Positions 12,296 to 22,090 of a stretch of DNA of 64,000 nucleotides are shown one piece after another (positions within the stretch are counted from its first letter, which is position 1; each line of letters starts with the position of its first letter). Under the pieces are notes generated by a model. The model did not search any database, had not been told where the DNA came from, and saw nothing but the letters and a program-made list of their open reading frames with translations. Source of the DNA: Kappaphycus alvarezii (Eukaryota; Rhodophyta; Florideophyceae; Gigartinales; Solieriaceae). The stretch covers positions 409,275 to 473,274 of the forward strand of contig NADL03000486.1 in NCBI GenBank assembly GCA_002205965.3, written 5' to 3'. The position numbers and the translations under genes are program-made.

Positions 12296-14161
12296 ATGTC
12301 GTCAAATGGAGACGCACAAAGTGGCGCACCGCCTAGGCCTCAAACAACGCAAAGAATGGCAATTCCAGAGCTGAGTGAGCCACTATCCGGCTCTGGGCCT
12401 AATCTCATGTGCAGTCCAAATTCCGCATCAATTGCTACCACGCCATTCCCGTCCCTTCTATCCGGTCCCAATGTTTCTTCAGCTTTTGGCGTTCCTCAAG
12501 TCCAGCCACGCGCTGCCTGGAGTCGTGCTGGTCGGGAAGTCTTAATTGGCTTTAGTTCTTTTTTCACAGCTCTGGTAGTGGCAAGTGCTGTCATTTTGTC
12601 TATCTTCTCAAAGTCAGGAGTGCTTACCTTTCAAGGCCACATTGTCAAGTGGAAGCTACTTTTATTTACATTGCAGTTGGAGCTTGCTGTCGTAGTGATT
12701 GTCGCGGATGTCCTCGCACTTGGCGTAGACTACTTTCTTACTAATCACGGTATTACATTGGACCAGTTAAGCCATGCCATGTCTCACATGGTTACCTTCC
12801 ACAAGCTTTCAGGTGCTGCATATAAGGGCTTTTATGTGGTCGTACTCCTTTTCGGATATATCCTTGCTCCTGCTTTTCTGTCAGTCGTCCTTGTCGAGCA
12901 AGAACAAACGACAAACCGGTTCGTTCAAGTTGAGAACACTAGGGTTGAAACAAACACAATTGGGGGGCGCCTGGGTGAGAACTATGGAGCAACAGGCCAG
13001 TCTTACCTGTTTAATGCATCGGCAGAGAAATTTCGGATTTCCGACGAGCCATGGCATTACGTTATTTATCAGAAAGCAGGTCTGTCTCGCTCTGTATTTA
13101 TCCCAAAGACACCACAAATAGGACCGTACTCGAGGGAGTGCAATTCGGATATAGATGAAAACATTGTCGCAGCAACAGTGCTAAACGTGCAAGGTCTTTT
13201 GTATCAATGTGAACCCACTGTTGAGGAGGCCCCTCAATCGATCGAAGAATTCAATTCAACAATACCTCCTGGGACATCCAGTGACACAATGCGTCTGATT
13301 CGAGATGATCACACTGGCAATGAGCTGGGCACGAAAGCTACCTTCAATGTTGAAATTGCCGTGAAGAAAGAAGAGCAACGGTCAACATCCATTCTGAGGA
13401 TACCATGCGAGGTTACTGCGGCAAGAGGAAATATAGACGTAGAAATGGATGCTGATGGGATAATGACAATGTCTCTTGGAGAAGAGGATTTTATGAAGCT
13501 AGAACTAATGCTTCCGAGACGTGTAATCGGGGCCGATCCAAACGACTTGAACTTTGCACTAGAAAACTCGATCGGGCGGAGGGGAATAGGGATTGTTTCC
13601 AGGTACGTGTCGTCAAGTGGAGACTTAACTCCCTGGGATGGGTTGATCCGCGCTATTGTAGGGGCCTACGGTATACGAAGTGCCCTACGGATAACATTTG
13701 CGGATTCGCAGGATAGTAGGCAAGCTATTAATGTACGCGAGCTTCGCGCGGTTGAGGAGTTACCGCTGCTGCGAGTGTGGGTGTTGTGGATACCGACGGC
13801 GTTGGCAGTAATAACAAGAGTTTTGTATTGGAGGTACATTAGCATTTTCACGGGAGGAATCAAACAGGTGATGTGCTGGCTTGGTGCTGATAATCAAGAA
13901 GCTGGAGGAGAATTGTACGAAGAGAGGCATGCTGAGAACAAGGTTGAGGCCGAGCTCCATTTGAACTTGAAAAGTCACGGAGGGCGAAATATTTTGGGGC
14001 TGGGAACGGAACGGGACATGAAGCTAGGACTGGGAAGTTACAGGAGAATCCGCAGGCGTACAGGGTACGGCCTGTTGGCAGGACCTTATGGATCATGTTC
14101 AGCGGAGGAGTCATGTGCTCTAGGGCCAAGCTCGGAAAACGCCGACCACTCTTCGGTCTGA
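12296..14161 (+). CDS. four-segment integral membrane protein of unknown function
   Basis: An uninterrupted 621-codon frame with a good fungal start context (ACAAAATGTC). Residues 1-80 are Ser/Pro-rich and probably cytosolic. Strong hydrophobic segments lie at about 82-104, 121-147 and 177-200, and a fourth at about 489-514. Between segments 3 and 4 is a soluble domain of about 290 residues with possible N-glycosylation sites at N240 (NAS) and N320 (NST) and several Cys (282, 304, 371), which would fit an extracytosolic loop. The C-terminal tail (515-621) is charged. I do not recognise the family. It is one of only two intact, non-transposon genes in the window, has no visible intron, and has GC and codon use unlike the neighbouring decayed elements. 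That it is a real gene is fairly certain; any function would be a guess. Confidence 0.85.
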   Translation: MSSNGDAQSGAPPRPQTTQRMAIPELSEPLSGSGPNLMCSPNSASIATTPFPSLLSGPNVSSAFGVPQVQPRAAWSRAGREVLIGFSSFFTALVVASAVILSIFSKSGVLTFQGHIVKWKLLLFTLQLELAVVVIVADVLALGVDYFLTNHGITLDQLSHAMSHMVTFHKLSGAAYKGFYVVVLLFGYILAPAFLSVVLVEQEQTTNRFVQVENTRVETNTIGGRLGENYGATGQSYLFNASAEKFRISDEPWHYVIYQKAGLSRSVFIPKTPQIGPYSRECNSDIDENIVAATVLNVQGLLYQCEPTVEEAPQSIEEFNSTIPPGTSSDTMRLIRDDHTGNELGTKATFNVEIAVKKEEQRSTSILRIPCEVTAARGNIDVEMDADGIMTMSLGEEDFMKLELMLPRRVIGADPNDLNFALENSIGRRGIGIVSRYVSSSGDLTPWDGLIRAIVGAYGIRSALRITFADSQDSRQAINVRELRAVEELPLLRVWVLWIPTALAVITRVLYWRYISIFTGGIKQVMCWLGADNQEAGGELYEERHAENKVEAELHLNLKSHGGRNILGLGTERDMKLGLGSYRRIRRRTGYGLLAGPYGSCSAEESCALGPSSENADHSSV

Positions 14162-15482
14162 CTCAACATCGGCAGGCTACGGGGGGGATTATGGGGGAAA
14201 ATATTGTAGAGAGAGGGTTTGCTGCGAGATTTTTGAGGGCGCTCTTACGATGGCGAAAGGAATTAGTTTTACCTTATCTTTTTCTCTACCGAGGACAGAG
14301 CTAGCCTCACACTATTAATGAAGAGTTGGGTCAGACAACTCTAAGCGACCTTCACTAAGAAAAAAGAGTTACTCTCCAGCCCAGCTGCGATAGCTTAACG
14401 CAGCTATCTTCTCCATAGTAGAATGTATGTGTACATAACACAATCGTCATCCTCCACTATGGATCAAGAAAATACACCACCATTATTCATCATGTTTCCT
14501 CTCCAGCTCATAACAGGCGCAAACCCGGGGTTGCGATGGACATTTTATTTACTCCCGACGAAGAGCCATCTAGGGCTATGCTGTCCGGGAAAAGTAAGAT
14601 GGTAACCATAGAGTTTTCGGTGCGGGTCAAGTGTAATTCATGAGATCGGTGGGGTCCCTGCACAGGCCCAAAAAAAACTTAGTAGGAAAAAAACAGGCCT
14701 TGAACTCGATGTCGATCCTCCTCGTCTACTGCTGATCTTCGCGGAATTCTTAGAGTGTGAGGTAGTCCTTGTCCGTTCTTGCTTTGCTTGAGTTAGTGCT
14801 TCTGCGTTCGTGGATGAGTTTGACGCCTTCCCAGGGCAGTGTGGCATTAGCATTAACATACAGTAGGCGTTGGTGCCAGGGAGAGGATACTTTGATTTTT
14901 GGGTGCTTTATCCTTCGGGGTACTGATCAGAAATGAACTGTACAGTATAATGGATACAGTACTCAGACGGGAAACAGCATAAAGTTGTACTGTACTGTAC
15001 ATAGTGTAATACTGTAAGTGTACTGTTTGTTCCATCGAGTCCCACAACTGCAATGTCCTTTAACGGACAGGTTTGAATCATTGGCACAGTTTCACAAAAT
15101 GGCTGAGACTCTCTAGCAGTTTATCAACTCAGGACCTGCTAGTCAGTATGTTCCAGAGAACCTCTGTTCTCATGGTATCTCCGTCCCTACGCAAGTTAGG
15201 CCTCTTCCCTGTTATGTCTAGTTCCACAATCCATTTCAGTATAAACCTCAATAAACCACATTCAGGAAAATAAAGTATACCAACTCAGGACCTGCTGTCG
15301 TAATTGTACTATAGGACAGTTTCTGTACCAAAAACAAGCTTGTCAGATTACAGAGTTAACTTTCGTTACAACGGAAAGTCGCTGATTTGGACGGCTCAGA
15401 TCCAGGATCAACCCAGATGGCAGCCCCACGTGACCCTTGCGCACCGATTGAAAATACTCATTCTAGTACAGAACGATTCGCG
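14162..15482. other. intergenic region between the membrane-protein and methyltransferase genes
   Basis: No gene seen. It contains a TACTGTAC cluster at about 14940-15020 and a near-identical direct repeat, CAACTCAGGACCTGCT, at about 15126-15141 and 15281-15296. Short open frames here lack any motif. Confidence 0.5.
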
Positions 15483-16301
15483 TCACAGTTTTCGCGCAAC
15501 TAACAACACCGTTGACTTCTCTGAAGTCATTGTTGGGTATTTATCTGCTCGAATATACTCCAGCCTCTCAATATGAAAGCCTGCCCGTCTTGCGTACAAT
15601 CCCATTTCCCTGGTACTCAAGAAATAAAACCATCCCGGTGTTTGATGAAACCATTTGTACTCATCATGACAAACTACAAATCCAGGTGCCCCTGTCAGTA
15701 CGTTATCATCACTCTCTTGCTCAATAAAGGTCAGCGTCTCGTTCACGGTTCGCCCGGCTTTAATCTCGAACCCGTTCGTCTCAACTGCCGCCCTGAGCCT
15801 TGTTACCCCAACCGACGTCGCCACAAGCAAACCGCTTGGCTCGAGCCACCTGAAGATGTCATCAAAGACATCTTGAACTACCTCCGGTCTCATAAAGTGA
15901 ATCACCTCGGATAATAACACACCGGAGACACTACCCTCCTCTAAAATTTCCTTGCACGGCAAACGTCCGAACCGAGTCCCGACCAGACGGCCAACAGCCT
16001 TGCCACCCTTTAGTTCAGGAGCTATTCTCTGATTCACTCTCTCTCGCAAGACTTTTAAGTGCGTTTCATCGCAGTCAACCGCGATTACATCCCGTCCGCG
16101 ATGCAGGGCTTGAAGTGTGTGGACACCGTACGCCGCACCTAAGTCCAGCAGTGGTTTAGGGGAGGCGGGTAGGCTGGACAGCCAGTAATCGAAAGAAATG
16201 CCGATTTTATTGAACATGAAGCCCATACCATTGTTGGTCTTTTCCAAATCAGGCGTTAAATTGGTTTGCTCGGCTGCACGGGTAGCGATGGAGACTGACA
16301 T
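15483..16301 (-). CDS. class I SAM-dependent methyltransferase
   Basis: I start at the ATG at 16301 (MSVSIATRAAEQ, 272 residues). The frame stays open to an ATG at 16478, but that upstream part looks like 5' UTR. Visible motifs, numbered from the chosen start: motif I LLDLGAAYGVHT (about residues 51-62) for SAM binding, motif II VIAVDCDETHL (about 72-82) with the acidic residue for the ribose, and the motif IV-VI region LLSEVIHFMRP...WLEPSGLLVATS. This is the normal Rossmann-fold methyltransferase order and length. The N-terminal NNGMGFMFNKIG.SFDYWL block precedes motif I. The substrate cannot be told. It reads towards the membrane-protein gene (convergent) and lies 340 bases from the Tc1 end. 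No intron is visible. A family more common in bacteria is possible, so transfer is an open question. Confidence 0.85.
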   Translation of the reverse strand: MSVSIATRAAEQTNLTPDLEKTNNGMGFMFNKIGISFDYWLSSLPASPKPLLDLGAAYGVHTLQALHRGRDVIAVDCDETHLKVLRERVNQRIAPELKGGKAVGRLVGTRFGRLPCKEILEEGSVSGVLLSEVIHFMRPEVVQDVFDDIFRWLEPSGLLVATSVGVTRLRAAVETNGFEIKAGRTVNETLTFIEQESDDNVLTGAPGFVVCHDEYKWFHQTPGWFYFLSTREMGLYARRAGFHIERLEYIRADKYPTMTSEKSTVLLVARKL

Positions 16302-16689
16302 TGCGTTTCTGATTCTCTGTAACAGGACGTAAATAATAGATGTGGAAACGAGACGACCTGCTTTATTGCTCTGTGCTACGGCACAGTGTTTGTGGATGAT
16401 GTGCAAGGAATTCTGACACGAGGGTGGACTTCGATTGGGGGAATTGTGGGTGACTGAATATTTGAAAGATATCATCATCGATCCTCAATGGCATTGGTGT
16501 GACAAACCAACCTAAGCGGTTAATCTCGCCCATCCATTCATGCCACGGTGCTGTATCTTGGGTTAGAACTGTCTTTTGCGGTACCGCACACCGACTAGTC
16601 CGACTATTCGGCCAATAACTGGACGTGCCACGTCGGTAGGGTTCGATGTGTTCATCTGGTTGGCTACTGGATTGGATTCACGGGGGAAA

Positions 16690-16760
16690 TACAGTACCAT
16701 ACAGTACAGTGGTTGGAAATGCTGTACGTACTGTACAGTACAGTACAGTACAGTACTGTA
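16690..16760. repeat. TACTGTACAGTA palindromic cluster
   Basis: The densest run in the window of alternating GTAC/CAGTAC words, almost perfectly self-complementary, just outside the left end of the Tc1 element. Confidence 0.6.
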
Positions 16761-16818
16761 GCTGGATGGTATACTCAGAGACGATCGGTCTTTCGCTCTA
16801 ATCGCAAGCAATGCTGTA

Positions 16819-16833
16819 CTGTGGTGGACAAAA
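16819..16833 (+). repeat. Tc1 left outer terminal inverted repeat
   Basis: CTGTGGTGGACAAAA immediately after the TA target dinucleotide; pairs with 26306-26320 with one mismatch. Confidence 0.9.
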
Positions 16834-16994
16834 ATGAAAAAAACAGGAACTATAAAACAGGAGCCAAAATATGAAAGAAATAGGCCTGTCTTACATGTAT
16901 TCTTATGTACTTTGATACGCTAAAATGATGCAGAAAACATATTTTGAATTAACCTAACAGTTTCAGAGAAATATGCATTTTTGTATTATAGGGA

Positions 16995-17015
16995 GGACAA
17001 AAATATAAACAGAAA
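16995..17015 (+). repeat. Tc1 left inner inverted repeat
   Basis: A 21-base perfect inverted match to 26123-26143 (core GGACAAAAATATAAACAG). It shares the GGACAAAA core with the outer repeat and lies about 175 bases inside it, the spacing typical of an IR/DR element. Confidence 0.85.
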
Positions 17016-17099
17016 TGGTTACTTGATTCCTTTCCCGCGAAATATGCAATAATAGGAACTCTGTTGACTTCTTTCGCTTCGCTACCAATGTATTCAAAC

Positions 17100-18058
17100 G
17101 AATGGCTACAAAACTGGCGGACAGAAGACCGTCATCGACAACAAAATTCCATAGGGAAAGAGGCTTTCAGAAAAAGAAAAAGCTTTATTTTTGGCTCACT
17201 CTCATGGTGCCATGTCTCCAGAAGAGAAAGCAGATGAACTGGACAGAAGCCCCACAGTCGTCCGCAACTTTTCCAGGCTCAGGAACAGCAATGGGAAGCA
17301 GTTTCTTCCCGAAGACCCAAAAAACTTGGAACCCTCGAAAAGCGGCAATAATTCGAAGGCCAAGGCGACCGGTTGGGATCACAAATGATTGTCAATACAT
17401 TGGAACCTGATGTCAGTTCCCGTACAGTGCGGCGCGTTCTTCATGAGTCCCTGTTTATGAGATTTCGGAAAGGTATGGCTACTCCAGCGCTAAAACCAAG
17501 GCACAAAATGGACCGCAAAAACTGGGCGATGGAAAAACGTGCTTGGGAAGAGGTTGAGTGGGTAAAAGTGGTGTGGTCAGATGAAAAGAAATTTAAATCA
17601 GACGACCCGGACGGATTGGCTGTCAAATCGCAAGATTATCGGGAGCCGAAGCAAACTTTCTCGAAAAGGCAAAAAGGTGGCGAACGGAATATGGTTTGGA
17701 CAGCATTTTCTGGAACCACAAAAACAGACTTGGTTGTTTTGGAGGGTTCGCAGAATAGTACTAAGTATATGCACACTTTGCAAGAATATTTGGTACCGTT
17801 TGCCGAAGACCTGCTTGATTCTTGGACCATTATGCACGTCGGAGCCCCTTTTCACGGCTATAATTGTCAGAAAATGGTTTAATGGCGAAGGTGTGAACGT
17901 TTTGTGGTGACCAGTTTACTCCCTTGACCTTACTTATATCGAAAAGCTGTGGGAAATTTTAGCGCGGCGCGTGTATGATAAAGCTATGGGAAATTTTAGC
18001 GCGGCGCGTGTATGATAATGAGAGATAGTTTGAAAGTGTCGATTTGCTTCTGGAAACT
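17100..18058 (+). pseudogene. Tc1-type transposase, N-terminal and catalytic part
   Basis: A helix-turn-helix-like segment (RSPTVVRNFSR, about 17244-17276) is in one frame. From 17373 a second frame carries the catalytic region: VVWSDEKKF holds the first Asp at 17580-17582, and WTIMHVGAPFH is the position of the second Asp (normally QDNAPxH), here Val (GTC, 17838-17840). After another frame change comes YSLDLTYIEKLWEIL, equivalent to YSPDLNPIENLW with the catalytic Glu. A 37-bp tandem duplication (17944-18017) adds a further frame change just downstream. The reading then runs into LLLET at 18058, where gypsy-1 is inserted. Dead by several independent lesions. Confidence 0.85.
17944..18017. 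repeat. 37-bp tandem duplication inside the Tc1 transposase
   Basis: 17944-17980 and 17981-18017 differ at one base. The unit runs from AAGCTGTGGG to GTGTATGATA. As 37 is not a multiple of three, it shifts the reading frame. Confidence 0.95.
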
Positions 18059-18297
18059 GTTTTAATAGTGCTATTTTTCTGTTAAGCACTGGAAGGGGTT
18101 CAGTTTTTCTTTCGCACCTCTATTTGAGGCTTCTAATTTTATTTGTTTGTTGTTTTCTTTTTTTGTTTGTTTTCTTTTTTTTGTTTGTTTTCTTTTTTTT
18201 TGTTTTTTTTTTTTTTCTCGTTTTCTTTTTTTTTTTTTTCTTTTGTTTTCTTTTTTTTTTTTTTTTTCTGTTGTTTTTTTTAGTTCAATAAAATACT

Positions 18298-18948
18298 CTA
18301 ATTACGTCTCTTCTCGCCGAGAAAGGAAGCTCTCCTACGGTGCTTGTTACTGCGCAGATGAGTCTCTAGGTCGATCTCCTGGGCGAAGGTAATGTCGCAA
18401 TCAGTACACCGCGGAGGATCCTTGCTTTCCCTTAACCTTTGTTCTGCCCTTTGGTGCCTCCCACCGCCTCGTGCACAGCTTTTTGTCCGGAACTGACGAA
18501 CTCGATGTCGCAGATGCGACAGTAAAACTTAGGCTTTTTGCCTTTCTTATTCCTCTCCCTTCTCTCCCTGTCTGTTGCGACTTTAAAAGCTGTGGTACAG
18601 ACAAGGTCAATGCGGGCCTGGGCCCGGGAGGAAGTAGCCACGGAAGAGGACCCAAGGGCGGTTGTACGGTGCGACGGACGGGACGAAGGCTGTGCAGAGC
18701 GAGGGGTTGTCTTGAGTAGCTAGAGGCTTGGGAAGGAGACCCGTTCCGGATGGAGACCTGTTCGGATTCTTCGGACCCCTCCTCGGCCTCGTCGTCAATA
18801 AGGGATGCCTAGGGTAAGCTGTGATGGCAGAGCTCTCCCCTTCGGTAGATCTGTTGACGAGGCCTTCCCTTTCTTCCCTCCGACGGAGTTCCTGATACCT
18901 TTGATGATCCTTCGGGGTGCGTAGTGGCTTCCTTAACCCTCCAACCAT
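18298..18948 (-). pseudogene. zinc-finger ORF of the 3' LTR, frame-broken copy
   Basis: The same gene as 24659-25312 but split into at least three frames by single-base differences in homopolymer runs: one G fewer at about 18479, about 18705 and about 18806. The zinc-finger Cys/His residues themselves are retained. Either a decayed copy or an intact one with homopolymer miscalls. Confidence 0.8.
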
Positions 18949-19156
18949 TCCTCGAAGTTCCAGGAAGGTTTTTAGAGTATAGCAGTCACTGAGGGTATTG
19001 CCCCCTTGAACTTCGAGCTAAGCACCGAAAGTCCAAAGAGACAAGGGACACCTGCAGTATAATGGGTATTGCCCCCTTGAACTTCGGTATGCACACCGTA
19101 AGTCCAAGGAGACAAGGGACACCACTGCCTAGAGGACAACAAGGAGTCGGACGGCA

Positions 19157-19292
19157 ACGTTTTGGAGTGGGGTTTTTGGATGTGGAGGTTTTGGGTGTGG
19201 GGGTTTTGGAGTGTGGAGGTTTTGGGGTGGAGGTTTTGGATGTGGGGGTTTTGGATGTGGAGGTTTTGGGGTGTGGAGGTTTTGGATGTGGT
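19157..19292. repeat. G-rich GGTTTTGGATGTGGA minisatellite in the 3' LTR
   Basis: About eight imperfect 15-18 base units of GGTTTTGGATGTGGAG type. The plus strand carries many GG/GGG/GGGG runs separated by TTTT or TGT, so G-quadruplex formation is plausible. The 5' LTR copy (25519-25654) has a different unit arrangement. Confidence 0.85.
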
Positions 19293-19338
19293 ACTGGCTT
19301 TTTCTTGTCGGTCGAGGCTCACACCCCGGTCGACCAGC

Positions 19339-19348
19339 CTTTATATAG
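19339..19348 (-). promoter_or_regulatory. TATA box of the gypsy-1 3' LTR
   Basis: CTATATAAAG on the minus strand; the same sequence is at 25702-25711 in the 5' LTR. Confidence 0.55.
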
Positions 19349-19606
19349 AGATTCGCAAATTACTAAAACGCACAAATTGCTACTAAATTCCTAGCAAAAC
19401 ATAAAAGTAGCCCTTAGACCCCCCTATTCGCCTGTTTTGAGGCGCCTCTACTGTACTGTTGTGCAGTACACGCCATTTGGCTCAGAGCCATGCACAGTAC
19501 TGTACATGGCTCTCGTATCCCGAATTTGTGGCCATGTACGGTACTGTACATGGCTCTCGGACCATAATTTGTGGCCACAGGACACCGGCCACTGTGAGCC
19601 ACAACA

Positions 19607-19623
19607 CTATCCTCCCCCTACAG
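19607..19623 (-). other. gypsy-1 polypurine tract
   Basis: On the minus strand CTGTAGGGGGAGGATAG ends exactly where the 3' LTR (TGTTGTGG) begins, the position of the plus-strand primer in LTR retrotransposons. A second A/G-rich tract lies about 70 bases upstream (19694-19740). Confidence 0.75.
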
Positions 19624-19789
19624 CAGGCCACGGGACGGCTTGAAATCCAATGGGCTCTTACCAATCGAAGTTCAAATGAGCATTACATAAATCATTTTTT
19701 CTTCTTTTTCTGCTTCTTCTTCTTCTACTTTTTTTTTTTGTGGTTTCCTTTTTAAAGCAAAACGCAGAAAAATAAATCACTGAAACATC

Positions 19790-22090
19790 TTAACATAGAT
19801 GTTTGGGTCGCCTTGTGTAAAGCTGCAGCCTGCGGGCATGAATGGGACGCCTTGTTTGGCGACCATGAAGTGACGCTAATTCATAACGGGTGCTTTGCCT
19901 TAATGATACGGCACGGTCCATAATACTGTGAGGATAATGCACCACTTGATAGTAGAACTTAAGGAATGCCCATGCGCTACTAAAACCCAGTCGCCCACCT
20001 GAAACGTGATGCCTGTTCCGCCCACAAACCGTTCTTGGCCTCTTAGTTGTTCCATGGCTCGATTCATTCTCCACACCCTGCAAGCCAGTAGTTCGTTCGC
20101 TCTATGGTCTTGGGTGGGGTTTGTAAGAGTCGACGTAGCATCCGTATGCACCAGACGGGGTGGTACTCCGAACATCAATTCAAACGGGGAGAAACCACTC
20201 GAGAGCCGCCGACGCCGGTAGCCGTACAGGACCGTGGGGAGTACATCTTCCCATGCGTCCCCGTGTTCCAACACCATCTTTTTTACTGAAGATTTCAGAG
20301 TTCGCACCATCCGCTCTGCCCTTCCATTAGACATGGGTGCGTAGGCCAGGATAGTTCTCCAGGAGATACCGTTTCTTTTCATGAAGTCCACCAGAGCTCC
20401 TGACGTGAAGCAAGTCGCATTATCCGATATCATTCTTACCGGCGGGCCAAAAGTCAACATAATCTCTTTCTTAACGAACTCTATCACTACATGGGCCGTA
20501 GTCGATTCCGCCGCGACGGCGAACGGCCATCCCGTTAGGTGCTCCACCGCTATTAGGATGTAGCGATTTTTCGATCCTTGCTTGGCGGGGAAGAGGACCG
20601 GCAAAATCGATAGAATAAGTCTCGAATATATTTGTCAGGGGCACATAAAGTGTTGTCTTGTAAGGGACCAAAGGCTTTGACTCCTGACATCCTCTACAGC
20701 TCTTCACAAACTCGTGAATGTCACTATAGACTCCAGGCCACCAATATCGATCCAACACGAACTGCTTGGTGGTTCGAACATCCAATGTCCCATCTCGTCG
20801 TGGAACATCCTAAGTATCCCTACACGGGATGAAATGTGTGGAATAGCTCGGATACCCTTCGCGGTCCTTCGAAACAGCTGTCCTTCCCATAATATAAAGC
20901 TTTTTGCGCCCTTTTGACCGAAAGTTTGAGTTTTTCGTTGTCCTCAATAATCTCAAACTTACTCAAATACCTAATGACATTCTGTAAGAATGGCTCCAAA
21001 TCGAGATTAGTCACCTGAGACTCTGTAAGCATGGCGAGCATCCCTTCGTCCGATGTTGACCCTGGTTTTTCTGGAAGACCAAAGCGGGAGAGATAGTCTG
21101 CCGGAGCATTTTCCTTCCCTGCTCGGTACTCTATCGTGAAATCATATTCGGCTAGAAAATCGAGCCAGCGCGCTAACCTTCCGTGGACATCTTTCCTTTT
21201 GAACGCATTCCGGAGAGCTTGGTGATCGGTGATTAGCCGGAAGGGGTCTGACGATAATAGGTAAACGCGAAACTTGCGCAAGGCAAAAATTACGGCCAAA
21301 GCTTCTCTTTCGCTAGCACTGTAATTTGTTCAGATGATTCATAGTACGGCTCGCATATTGGATCGGGTGTACCTTTCCATCTTCTTTCTTTTGTGCTAGA
21401 ACAGCCCCGATGGCGACTTTCGATGCATCCGTCTCAACGACAAATGGAGCTGAGAAGTCGGGGTAGGCAAGCACAGGTGGCGAAGTAAGTTTTTCCTTCA
21501 GCTCCTCGAAAGCAGACGTCATTTCTTCCGTCCATTCGAATCTTCTATTCCCGAAGTCCCAGCATGTAAGGCGGCTGAGATGTCGGCAAATCCTTTAATG
21601 AACCGCCGATAGTAACCTGCCAAACCCAGAAAACTACGTAGTTCCGTTGTTGATTTTGGGACGGGTGCTTTTTTTATAGCCACTACTTTTCTTTCATCGA
21701 CACTTACGCCACTTGAATCCACCTTATGGCCAAGGAGTTTCACTGAAGGCATCGCGAAACTGCATTTGGTTATTTTCAATTCAGACCCGCAGCCGCTATG
21801 GCCTGAAATACTTCCCTCAAGTGCTCCACATGTTCATGCAAGTCAGATGAAAAGACTACTACGTCGTCCAGATAGACACGTGCGAACGGGATGTCTCGTA
21901 AGACCTTGTCCATCATTCGCTGGAACGTTGATGGGGCGTTCATTAGTCCGAACGGCATTACTTCAAATTTAAAGGTTCCGTAGCGACAAACAAATGTAGT
22001 CATCTCCTTACAGTTTTCGCTCATGCGAACTTGCCAATAGCCGGCGACAGGTCTAGTGTGGTAAAGACCGAACCTCCCCCAGCTCATCAA
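19790..22090 (-). pseudogene. gypsy-1 pol: RT palm, RNase H and integrase, in several frames
   Basis: Continues the 22053-24440 frame after a single-base shift near 22070. Segments in order: RT with VMPFGLMNAPSTFQRMMD and YLDD (21863-21874); RT connection [15 protein letters not shown]; RNase H with FVVETDASKVAIGAVLAQ and FRLITDHQAL; integrase zinc-binding part with CRGCQ; integrase core SIDFAG, ISDNATCF and AYAPMSNGRAER supplying the D, D, E triad; and a C-terminal barrel ending IHARRLQLYTRRPKHLC at 19790. Frame changes near 22070, 21778, 21520, 21305, 20820, 20600 and 19990. All domain motifs are intact, and the shifts resemble single-base indels, so errors in the sequence are a real alternative to decay. 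Confidence 0.9.

Larger units (their letters stand above)
18064..19606 (-). repeat. gypsy-1 3' LTR
   Basis: 1543 bases, matching 24441-25971. It contains, in element orientation, a TATA box (19339-19348), a GGTTTTGG-type minisatellite, a 71-base tandem duplication (starts at 18993 and 19064), a broken copy of the zinc-finger ORF and a long A-rich tract near its end (18160-18280). Confidence 0.95.

Noticed and set aside
15126-15296. Direct repeat CAACTCAGGACCTGCT flanking about 140 bases as a target duplication
   Set aside because: Too long for a transposition duplication of known fungal elements, and the enclosed sequence has no terminal structure.
18986-19330. His/Asn/Pro/Thr-rich minus ORFs in the LTR, also at 25350-25685
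   Set aside because: They arise from the G-rich minisatellite.
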